From Acidimicrobiia bacterium (GTDB lineage Bacteria > Actinomycetota > Acidimicrobiia > Acidimicrobiales > Aldehydirespiratoraceae), in NCBI GenBank assembly GCA_022828135.1, contig JAJEJB010000035.1:58052-122051 (forward strand): 64,000 bases of DNA, in the 5' to 3' direction. Positions 15,945 through 23,421 of this stretch are shown here, in pieces; within the stretch, counting starts at the first letter, position 1; the number at the start of each line of letters is the position of its first letter. The notes beneath the pieces are model-generated. The model was not told the origin of the DNA. It ran no database searches and saw nothing but the letters and a program-made list of their open reading frames with translations. The translations under genes were made by a program, and so were the position numbers.

Positions 15945-17931
15945 CGTCCGAGTCCTCTGCGGCTGAGGCTCCGGCCGCTTCGAACACCAGCAGCGGCGAG
16001 CCGTTGTCCACCTGGTCTCCGGGGTTGACCAGCACCTCGGTCACGGTGCCGTCGCATGGGGCATTGACGTGGTGCTCCATCTTCATCCCCTCCATCACCA
16101 CCAGAGTGCTGCCCGAGGCCACCTGCTCACCAGGGGTGACCCGCACCTCGATGATCACGCCGGGCATGGGCGCCGCGAACCCGCCCGCGGCCAGGCCGCG
16201 GTCGGGAGCACCAAAGCGGGGCAGCACCGTCACCGTGACCGTCTCGGAGTCGCCGGTCAGGTGCAGCCGTTCGCCGTCGGCGGTGACCGCGTAGCCGATG
16301 CGGCGGCCGGACCACTCCAGGTCGAGACCCTCGGGCGACCAGGCCGCGATCGTTGCCGGGGCCTCGACTTCGGCGTCGACGCATTCGGCCCGGACAACGA
16401 AGGAGCCGTCGCGCCGGGGCCGGTACGAGACGCGCACTTCGACGGGGCCGGCCGCGGTCTCGACGGCCAGCTCTGCCCGCTCGGGCGGGAGGCGGCCGTG
16501 ACGCCACCCGCTGGGCATCCAACCCAGTGTCCGGGCCTCCTTCCGCTCGGCGGCCTGGAGCCACATGGCGGCAGCCGCCGCAGCCTGCTGGCAGTCGCTG
16601 ACCGACAGCGCCGCGGCCCGGCTCGGATCGACCCGCTCGATGAAGTCGGTGGTGGTGTCGCCGGCCAGGAAGGCGTCTGCCCTCAGAGTGGTCACTAGGA
16701 AGTGGCGGTTGGTGGTCACCCCGCCGATGTGCAGGCGCTCCAGGGCTAGGGCGAGGCGCCCGGCCGCCTCGGACCGGGTGGGGGCGTGGGCGATGACCTT
16801 GGCCAGCATCGGGTCGAAGTCGAGCCCGACCTCGCTGCCGGCCTCCACGCCGCGGTCCCACCGCACGGCCGGATCGGACGGGGGAGCGAAGGCGGCCAGG
16901 GTGCCCACGGCGGGCAGGAAGCCGGCCGCGGGGTCCTCGGCGTAGAGCCGGGCCTCGACGGCGTGGCCTGCGAAGGCGATGTCGTCCTGGCCGTAGCCCA
17001 ACGGCTCACCCGCGGCTATCCGAAGCTGCTCGCGTACCAGGTCGATTCCGGTGACGGCCTCGGTGACCGGGTGCTCCACCTGGAGGCGGGTATTGACCTC
17101 CAGGAAGAAGAACTCGCCGGTGTCGTCGTCGAGCAGCAACTCCACCGTTCCCGCCGAGTGATAGCCGATCGACTGGGCCAGCCCCACGGCGGCGTCGCCC
17201 ATGGCCGCTCTCAAGCCGTCGTCCACCGCGGACGACGGCGACTCCTCGACGATCTTCTGGTGGCGGCGCTGGATCGAGCACTCCCGCTCGCCGAGATGGA
17301 CGACGTTGCCGTGCGTGTCGCCCAGGATCTGGACCTCGATGTGGCGGCACCTCCGCAGGTAGCGCTCAAGGAACACGGTGTCGTCGCCGAAGCCGCCCAT
17401 GGCCTCTCGCCGGGCGGCAGCCACCGCAGCCGGCAGGTCCGCAGGGTCCGACACCAGGCGCATGCCCTTGCCGCCCCCGCCCGCGGCCGCCTTCACCATG
17501 AGCGGGAAACCGACATCGCCCGGGTCGCCGGGATCCTCGGACGACGGCAGCGTGGGCACGCCCGCGGCCTCGGCTGCGGCCTTGGCCGCCAGCTTGTCGC
17601 CCATGGTCTCGATGGCACCGGGGGTGGGGCCGACCCACACCAGGCCGGCGGCGGTCACGGCCCGGGCGAAGCCGGCGTTCTCGGCCAGGAAGCCGTAGCC
17701 GGGATGCACGGCGTCGGCGCCGGCCTCGACCGCCGCGGCCACCACGGAGTCGCCGTCGAGGTAGCCACCGGGCAGCCGAACGGCCACATCGGCCTCAGTC
17801 ACGAACGGCGCGTCCGCATCGGAGTCGGAGAACACGGCCACGCAGCGCATTCCCATGGCCCGGGCCGTGCGGAACACCCGGCGGGCGATCTCGCCCCGGT
17901 TGGCCATCAGCAGCGTGTTGATGGCCCTCAC
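15937..17931 (-). CDS. Biotin-dependent acyl-CoA carboxylase alpha subunit (biotin carboxylase + BCCP)
   Basis: 664 residues from GTG at 17931. It begins 'INTLLMANRGEIARRVFRTA', the canonical biotin carboxylase start. ATP-grasp motifs follow ('GGGGKGMRLV' near residue 160, 'FLEVNTRLQVEHPVTE' near residue 287). The biotin attachment site 'VVMEGMKMEHHV' lies near residue 615, with the C-terminal hammerhead complete. It carboxylates biotin with bicarbonate and ATP; the partner encoded upstream transfers the carboxyl to an acyl-CoA. The GTG overlaps the beta-subunit stop by 4 bp (GTGA). The frame is open to 19278 in the antisense-like direction, but that part is not homologous. 3-methylcrotonyl-, geranyl- and propionyl-CoA carboxylases share this layout; the AtuA gene favours a branched or terpenoid substrate, not proven. 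Confidence 0.95.
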   Translation of the reverse strand: MRAINTLLMANRGEIARRVFRTARAMGMRCVAVFSDSDADAPFVTEADVAVRLPGGYLDGDSVVAAAVEAGADAVHPGYGFLAENAGFARAVTAAGLVWVGPTPGAIETMGDKLAAKAAAEAAGVPTLPSSEDPGDPGDVGFPLMVKAAAGGGGKGMRLVSDPADLPAAVAAARREAMGGFGDDTVFLERYLRRCRHIEVQILGDTHGNVVHLGERECSIQRRHQKIVEESPSSAVDDGLRAAMGDAAVGLAQSIGYHSAGTVELLLDDDTGEFFFLEVNTRLQVEHPVTEAVTGIDLVREQLRIAAGEPLGYGQDDIAFAGHAVEARLYAEDPAAGFLPAVGTLAAFAPPSDPAVRWDRGVEAGSEVGLDFDPMLAKVIAHAPTRSEAAGRLALALERLHIGGVTTNRHFLVTTLRADAFLAGDTTTDFIERVDPSRAAALSVSDCQQAAAAAAMWLQAAERKEARTLGWMPSGWRHGRLPPERAELAVETAAGPVEVRVSYRPRRDGSFVVRAECVDAEVEAPATIAAWSPEGLDLEWSGRRIGYAVTADGERLHLTGDSETVTVTVLPRFGAPDRGLAAGGFAAPMPGVIIEVRVTPGEQVASGSTLVVMEGMKMEHHVNAPCDGTVTEVLVNPGDQVDNGSPLLVFEAAGASAAEDSDGG

Positions 17932-19622
17932 AGCCGGAACACCCCGTAGCCCTCGGCGCCGGCGATAGGCCGGTTGCCCACGACCGACAGGCACATGCCC
18001 AGCACGTTGCGGGTGTCGCGGGGGTCGATGATCCCGTCGTCGCTGATGGCGCCGGTGGCCCGCAACGCCAGCGAGCCCCGCTCCTGGATGGCCTCGGCCT
18101 GGGCCACGATCCGGGCGTCCTCCTCCTCGTCGAAGGGCTCGCCCTTGCGGGCTGCCCGGGCCCGTCGCACCTGCGACATCACCCCGGCGATCTGCTTTGG
18201 GCCCATCACCGCGATCTTGGCCGTGGGCCACAGCCAGGTGAAGCGGTTGCCGAAGGCCCGTCCCGACATGCCGTACGTTCCCGCGCCGTAGGAAGACCCG
18301 ATGATCACGGTCAAGTGGGGGACCGTGGAGTTGGTCACCGCGTTGATCATCTGCGAGCCCTTCTTCACCATGCCGTCGGCCTCGTAGTCCCGCCCGACCA
18401 TGTAGCCGGTGATGTTCTGGAGGAAGACCAGCGGGACGTCGATCTGGTTGCAGAGCTGGATGAAGGTGGCGGCCTTCTGGGCCGAGTCGGGGTAGAGCAC
18501 GCCGTTGTTGGCCAGGATCCCCACCGGGTAGCCGCAGATCGACGCCCAGCCGCACACAAGCGTGGTTCCGAAACGGGCCTTGTACTCCTCGAAGCGCGAG
18601 CCGTCCACCACCCGGGCTATCACCTCGCGCATGTCGAAGGGCTGGCGCAGGTCCCGGCTCACCAGCCCCAGCAGCTCCTCGGGATCGTGGACCGGGGGAT
18701 CGGCGGCCATGGTCGGGCTGGGATGGGGTTTGCGCCGGTCGAGGTGCGAGACCACCTCGCGGCACATGCGGATGGCGTCCATCTCGTCGGTGGCGAAGTA
18801 GTCGCCCAGACCGGACACCTCGGCGTGGAGGCGGGCGCCGCCCAGGGTCTCGTCGTCGGACTCCTCGCCGGTGGCCATCTTCACCAGCGGCGGACCGGCC
18901 AGGAAGATCTTGGACTGGTCGGCCACCACGATGTTGTAGTCGGACAGGCCCGGCTGGTAGGCGCCTCCGGCGGTGGACGACCCGAACACCACGCACACCG
19001 TCGGTATACGCATCTTGGACAGCTCGATCATCTCGTAGAAGAACCGGCCCGACTCCGCGAAGTGAGTGGTCTGGACCCGGCTGCTGCCCCCGCCGGTGAA
19101 CTGCGAGCCGCCGCCGTCGCTGCCCCCGAGGCGCAGGTCCGCGCCGGCCGACTCGACGAAGCTGACATACGGAATGTGGTTGTCGCGGGCGATCTCCAGG
19201 GCCCGCATCCACTTCTTGCTGGCGTACGGGGTGAGGGCGCCGGCCAGCACGCTGGGGTCGTTGCCCATGATCACGCACTCGGCGCCGCCGATGACGCCGA
19301 CACCCACCACCATCCCGCCGCCCATGGTGTAGTCGGAGTGGTAGGCGGCCAGCGCGCTGATCTCGAGGAACGGGCTGTTGGGATCGATCACGTTGGCGAT
19401 GCGCTCCCGGATGGGCAGCTTGCCCCGCGATCGCAGCCGCTCCATCGATGCAGGACCACCGCCCGCATCGGCCTCGTCGAGCAGTTCCTCGATCTCGGCG
19501 AGCTGCTCCAGCACGTCGTCGCGGTTCTGGCGGAACGCCTCGCTTGCCGCGTTCACCGCTGTCGGCAGCGCGGGTGCCAGCAGGCGGGGCAGGCTGGCCG
19601 GGCCGCCAGCGTCGATCTTCAC
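17928..19622 (-). CDS. Acyl-CoA carboxylase beta subunit (carboxyltransferase)
   Basis: 564 residues from GTG at 19622; a TTG at 19655 is an alternative. The carboxyltransferase domains are clear: 'KLPIRERIANVIDPNSPFLE' near residue 67, the first oxyanion loop 'FVESAGADLRLG' near residue 145, and 'GSSYGAGTYGMSGRAF' near residue 440. This spacing is that of methylcrotonyl-/geranyl-CoA carboxylase beta rather than the shorter propionyl-CoA type. It moves CO2 from biotin to the gamma or alpha carbon of an acyl-CoA. It is the first gene of a minus-strand operon that continues through the alpha subunit, AtuA-like, TIGR03084-like, crotonase and phosphotransferase genes. Confidence 0.94.
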   Translation of the reverse strand: MKIDAGGPASLPRLLAPALPTAVNAASEAFRQNRDDVLEQLAEIEELLDEADAGGGPASMERLRSRGKLPIRERIANVIDPNSPFLEISALAAYHSDYTMGGGMVVGVGVIGGAECVIMGNDPSVLAGALTPYASKKWMRALEIARDNHIPYVSFVESAGADLRLGGSDGGGSQFTGGGSSRVQTTHFAESGRFFYEMIELSKMRIPTVCVVFGSSTAGGAYQPGLSDYNIVVADQSKIFLAGPPLVKMATGEESDDETLGGARLHAEVSGLGDYFATDEMDAIRMCREVVSHLDRRKPHPSPTMAADPPVHDPEELLGLVSRDLRQPFDMREVIARVVDGSRFEEYKARFGTTLVCGWASICGYPVGILANNGVLYPDSAQKAATFIQLCNQIDVPLVFLQNITGYMVGRDYEADGMVKKGSQMINAVTNSTVPHLTVIIGSSYGAGTYGMSGRAFGNRFTWLWPTAKIAVMGPKQIAGVMSQVRRARAARKGEPFDEEEDARIVAQAEAIQERGSLALRATGAISDDGIIDPRDTRNVLGMCLSVVGNRPIAGAEGYGVFRL

Positions 19623-19752
19623 CGCAGCAAAACTACCGCGGCCCGCTCGCTGCAACGGCCCCGCGTCCGCGTGTAGCGGCAGCCGTGTCCGGCCCGAGCC
19701 GCGGCCGCGAGCCTTGACGCGAGCCCAGATGCGCGCCGCCTAGCCTGCGGGC

Positions 19753-20742
19753 ATGGGTGTCGCGGTGCCGTTTCCGGAGACGCAGCCGGCCGGCTACGAG
19801 TGGTTCGAGGGCGAGGCGGTCTTCGACCCGGAGCGCCATCTCCAACTCGAGGAGCCCGAAGGGGTCGTCATGCTCGCGGACCTCGGCTACGACCGGGCCG
19901 AGGTCGCCACCAAGGCCACCCCGGTGGCCGCCTCCTCGCCGTTCCGGGTCCTGAGCGACGAGGGCGCGGCCGTGATGCTCGATGTCGCCCGGCGGCTGCG
20001 GAGCTTCGCCCGACCCGCCGGAAACCGCATCGAGCGGATGAGCCGGGGCGGCTGCTACCGGTCGCGGTGGCTGCGCGACCTGTGCACCAGCCCGGAGGTC
20101 AGCGACCATCTCGAACGCATCTATGGCATCGCCATCTCGCCCCACCCGATGCCGGTGCACCTCGGCCACATCAACTACGAACCCTCGAGCATCGACGCAG
20201 CCATCGACAAGTGGCACCACGACACCCTGCCGCTCGACTACGTGATGACGGTCACCGATCCGGCCCAGGTGCCCGGCGGGCGCTTCGAGTACTTCCTCGG
20301 CACCAAGCACGAGGCCGCGGCCCTGGCCGCAGCCGATTGCACCCCGTCGCCTGAGCGCATCGTTGCTCCGGAGTTCGGCGGTGCGGGCTTCGCCATCGCC
20401 CTTCACGGCGACATGGTGGTCCACAGGGCCGCTCCGCTCGACAGGCTGACCGAGCGGATCTCCATGGTGAACGGCTATGTGGCGCTGGACGTGTCACGCG
20501 ACGACCAGAGCCGCACCGCCGACTTGATCATCGTCGACGATCACGAGTCGCTCTGGACCGAGTGGGCCAAGGCGGCCGCCTGGCGGTCCAAAGGCCGGCT
20601 CACCAGCCTGATCGACGAACTCGAGTTCACCAGCGACCGCGACACCGTGATCGCGCAACTCGAATCGGCGGTAGATGATGTCCAGCGCGCCATCGACGAG
20701 ATGCGAACCGGCGAGAGGATGACCGAGCACTACGGCGGGTGA
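19753..20742 (+). CDS. Putative 2OG-Fe(II)/PhyH-like oxygenase
   Basis: 329 residues, no close relative recognised. A possible iron triad is seen: '[14 protein letters not shown]' near residue 155 (H-x-D) and '[11 protein letters not shown]' near residue 223 (distal His), followed by '[15 protein letters not shown]' with a suitably placed Arg. This order and spacing resemble the jelly-roll dioxygenase core. The remainder ('[11 protein letters not shown]', '[22 protein letters not shown]') has the look of the substrate lid. The C-terminus is a helical, partly acidic extension. It is divergent from the carboxylase operon by 130 bp, so it may be linked in regulation. Function tentative. Confidence 0.65.
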   Translation: MGVAVPFPETQPAGYEWFEGEAVFDPERHLQLEEPEGVVMLADLGYDRAEVATKATPVAASSPFRVLSDEGAAVMLDVARRLRSFARPAGNRIERMSRGGCYRSRWLRDLCTSPEVSDHLERIYGIAISPHPMPVHLGHINYEPSSIDAAIDKWHHDTLPLDYVMTVTDPAQVPGGRFEYFLGTKHEAAALAAADCTPSPERIVAPEFGGAGFAIALHGDMVVHRAAPLDRLTERISMVNGYVALDVSRDDQSRTADLIIVDDHESLWTEWAKAAAWRSKGRLTSLIDELEFTSDRDTVIAQLESAVDDVQRAIDEMRTGERMTEHYGG

Positions 20743-20803
20743 GCCTGGGTCCCGTGCTCCGGGACCGGTGGGGGACGGCTGCCGCGGTGCCATGATGGGC
20801 GCC

Positions 20804-21502
20804 ATGAGTGACCCCGTCGACACCAGCGTGGTGGACTTCCACTTCGACGTGCTCTGCCCGTGGGCCTACCAGACGTCCAGGTGGATCCGGGACGTGCGCA
20901 GCCAGAACGGGCTGGAGATCAACTGGCGCTTCTTCAGCCTGGAGGAGATCAACCGCTTCGAGGGCAAGAAGCACCCGTGGGAGCGGCCCTGGTCCTACGG
21001 GTGGTCGCTCATGCGCATCGGCGCGGTGCTGCGCCGCCAGAGCATGGACCAGCTCGACGCCTGGTACGAACGCTCCGGGCGGGCCCTGCACGAGGAGGGG
21101 CTGCGAGTTCACGAGCCCGACGTGGCCCGGGAGCTGCTGGGAGAAATCGGCCTCGACCCGGCCACGGTCGACGAGGCCCTCGAGGACGCCAGCACCCACG
21201 ACGAGGTCAAGGTCGAGCACGACCGGGTCGTGGCCGCGGGCGGCTTCGGAGTGCCCACGCTGTTCTTCGGAGATCAGTCGCTGTTCGGACCGGTGCTGAT
21301 CGACCCGCCATTCGGGGATGAGGCGCTGCGGCTGTGGGACGCGGTGACGGCATGGCTGGAGTTCCCGCACCTCTACGAGATCCAGCGGCCCAAGTCCCGC
21401 CACGATGAGCAGGTCATAGCGGAGGTGTTCCGCCCATATATCGAGGCCCGCGACTGGGTGAGCATCAACCGGGGCGAGGTCATCACCTTCGATCGCTCGT
21501 AG
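20804..21502 (+). CDS. DsbA-family protein (mycothiol-dependent nitroreductase/FrnE-like)
   Basis: 232 residues from ATG at 20804. '[18 protein letters not shown]' at the N-terminus is the thioredoxin-fold start, but the active site has a single Cys ('LCPWAY') and not CxxC. '[10 protein letters not shown]' near residue 145 holds the cis-Pro loop. Single-Cys or Ser versions occur in 2-hydroxychromene-2-carboxylate isomerase and mycothiol-dependent members, so it is more likely a thiol-dependent isomerase or reductase than a disulphide oxidoreductase. There is no signal peptide, so it is cytoplasmic. It lies 18 bp upstream of the monooxygenase and probably in the same transcript. Confidence 0.84.
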   Translation: MSDPVDTSVVDFHFDVLCPWAYQTSRWIRDVRSQNGLEINWRFFSLEEINRFEGKKHPWERPWSYGWSLMRIGAVLRRQSMDQLDAWYERSGRALHEEGLRVHEPDVARELLGEIGLDPATVDEALEDASTHDEVKVEHDRVVAAGGFGVPTLFFGDQSLFGPVLIDPPFGDEALRLWDAVTAWLEFPHLYEIQRPKSRHDEQVIAEVFRPYIEARDWVSINRGEVITFDRS

Positions 21503-21520
21503 CACCGGCAGGAAGCGGAG

Positions 21521-23407
21521 ATGGACACCGAGCGGGTCGAGCGGCTGCTAGACGCGGCCGACCTTCCCAGCCTGCTGGCCGCGCTGGCCCACGCCACCGG
21601 CGATCCCGGCCTGGTGCCCGGAGACCTCTGGCTGAACCCGGATCTGGCCCTCCAACCCGACGGCGGATGGGACGAGCAGCAGGTCGAGCGAGCCAGAGAC
21701 CTCGCAGCACGAGGCATCGAGCGTGTCGTGGCCCGGGTCGGAGGCAGAGCCGGACCCGCCGACGAGTTGGTCGCGTCCCTGATCGACTGGCTCACCGGCG
21801 CCGACCTCGACGTCGGCTACCGCAGGATGCTCGCCGAGGAACTGGCCGTCACCGGGGATCTGCGAGTGCCCGAACCGATCGGCGGGGACGGCTGGCCGCC
21901 TATCGACGCCGACCACCCGGTGGCGGTGATCGGGGCGGGGATGTCGGGCATCCTCGCCGCCCATCGGCTCAAGCAGGCCGGAGTGGACTGCGTGGTCCTC
22001 GAGAAGAACGGCGACGTGGGCGGCACCTGGTTGGAGAACACCTATCCCGGCTGCCGGGTGGACGTGTTCAACCACGTGTACTCATACGCCGGAGAGCAGC
22101 GTCCGGACTGGCCCGAGTACCACTCCAGCCAGCCGGTCCTGCTCGACTACTTCCAGGACTGCGCCCGCCGCTGGGGTATTCACGACCGCCTCCGCTTCGG
22201 CACCGGAGTCGACGCTATGTCCTGGGACGAGCAGGCTCGGCGCTGGACCCTGCAGCTGGACGGCGGGAAGGCTGTCACGGCCGGGGCGGTCGTGTCGGCA
22301 GTCGGCCAGCTCAACCGGCCGCTGATACCCCGCATCGAGGGGACGGACGACTTCGCGGGGGAGAAGTTCCACAGCTCCTCGTGGCGCCACGACATCGACT
22401 GGGACGGCTTGCGGGTGGCCGTGATCGGCACCGGGGCCAGCGCTCTGCAATTCATCCCGCACCTGGCAGAGGAGGCCGCCCACGTCACGGTGTTCCAGCG
22501 CACGCCGCCGTGGCTGATCCCGCGGCCCGTCTACCACGAGCCGCTGGCCGAGGGCCTGCTGGAGCTCTTCCGGCTGATCCCCGGCTACGCCCATTGGTTC
22601 CGGCTGCGGCTGTTCTGGTGCACCCACGAGGGCACCGTCGGTGCGCTGCGACGCGACCCGGCCTGGGACGGACCGCTTGATCAGGCTGTGAGCCGCCGCA
22701 ACGAAGAGACCCGCCGCCTGCTGACCCTCTACCTGAGGTCGCAGTTCGGCGACCGCCCGGACCTGCTGTCCAAGGTCGTGCCCGACTACCCGGTGGGGTC
22801 CAAGAGGGTCGTGCTCGACAACGGCATCTGGGCCAGCACGCTCAAACGGCCCAACGTGGAGCTGGTGAGCGACGGCATCGAGCGGATCGAGCCGGCGGGC
22901 GTGCGGGGAGCCGACGGCCGGCTCCACACCGTCGACGTGATCGTGTTCGGCACCGGCTTCCGTGCGTCGGAGTTCCTGATGCCGATGCGGGTGACCGGGC
23001 GCAGTGGCGCCGACCTGCACCAGACCTGGGCGGGTGACGCCCGGGCCTACAACGGCGTCTGCGTCCCCGGCTTCCCCAACCTGTTCTGCATCTACGGACC
23101 CAACACCAACATCGTCGTCAACGGCAGCATCATCTACTTCGCGGAGTGCGCCACCCACTACATGGTCGAGTGCCTGCGTCTCCTGGCCTCACAGGGCGCG
23201 GCGGCCATGGACTGCCGGCCCGACGCCTACGACCGTTACGCGGCAAGGATGGACGAGCACAACTCGCAGATGGCTTGGGGCATCTCGCCGGTCAACAGCT
23301 GGTACAAGAGCCCCAGCGGCCGGATCGCCCAGAACTGGCCGCTCCCGCTGGTCGACTACTGGCGCCAGACCCGCCTGCCCGACCCGGCCGACTTCGAATT
23401 GTTGTAG
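21521..23407 (+). CDS. Flavin-dependent Baeyer-Villiger-type monooxygenase
   Basis: 628 residues. The FAD motif 'VIGAGMSGILAAHRL' is near residue 138. The class B signature 'FAGEKFHSSSW' near residue 277 fits FxGxxxHxxxW. The NADPH motif 'VIGTGASALQF' is near residue 302, and 'VFGTGFRASEF' near residue 478. An N-terminal extension of about 125 residues precedes the FAD domain; such extensions occur in several actinobacterial Baeyer-Villiger enzymes. The predicted reaction is NADPH and O2-dependent oxidation of a ketone to an ester or lactone, or of a heteroatom. It follows the DsbA-family gene by 18 bp and is convergent with ppc. Confidence 0.92.
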   Translation: MDTERVERLLDAADLPSLLAALAHATGDPGLVPGDLWLNPDLALQPDGGWDEQQVERARDLAARGIERVVARVGGRAGPADELVASLIDWLTGADLDVGYRRMLAEELAVTGDLRVPEPIGGDGWPPIDADHPVAVIGAGMSGILAAHRLKQAGVDCVVLEKNGDVGGTWLENTYPGCRVDVFNHVYSYAGEQRPDWPEYHSSQPVLLDYFQDCARRWGIHDRLRFGTGVDAMSWDEQARRWTLQLDGGKAVTAGAVVSAVGQLNRPLIPRIEGTDDFAGEKFHSSSWRHDIDWDGLRVAVIGTGASALQFIPHLAEEAAHVTVFQRTPPWLIPRPVYHEPLAEGLLELFRLIPGYAHWFRLRLFWCTHEGTVGALRRDPAWDGPLDQAVSRRNEETRRLLTLYLRSQFGDRPDLLSKVVPDYPVGSKRVVLDNGIWASTLKRPNVELVSDGIERIEPAGVRGADGRLHTVDVIVFGTGFRASEFLMPMRVTGRSGADLHQTWAGDARAYNGVCVPGFPNLFCIYGPNTNIVVNGSIIYFAECATHYMVECLRLLASQGAAAMDCRPDAYDRYAARMDEHNSQMAWGISPVNSWYKSPSGRIAQNWPLPLVDYWRQTRLPDPADFELL

Positions 23408-23421
23408 CCCCTGCCTCGTGG

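Noticed and set aside
13989..16028. 679-residue plus-strand frame
   Set aside because: Antisense of the AtuA-like gene, composition-driven.
17932..19278. 450-residue upstream extension of the carboxylase alpha frame
   Set aside because: Non-homologous, overlaps the beta-subunit gene in another frame. GTG at 17931 with a 4-bp overlap is the natural start.
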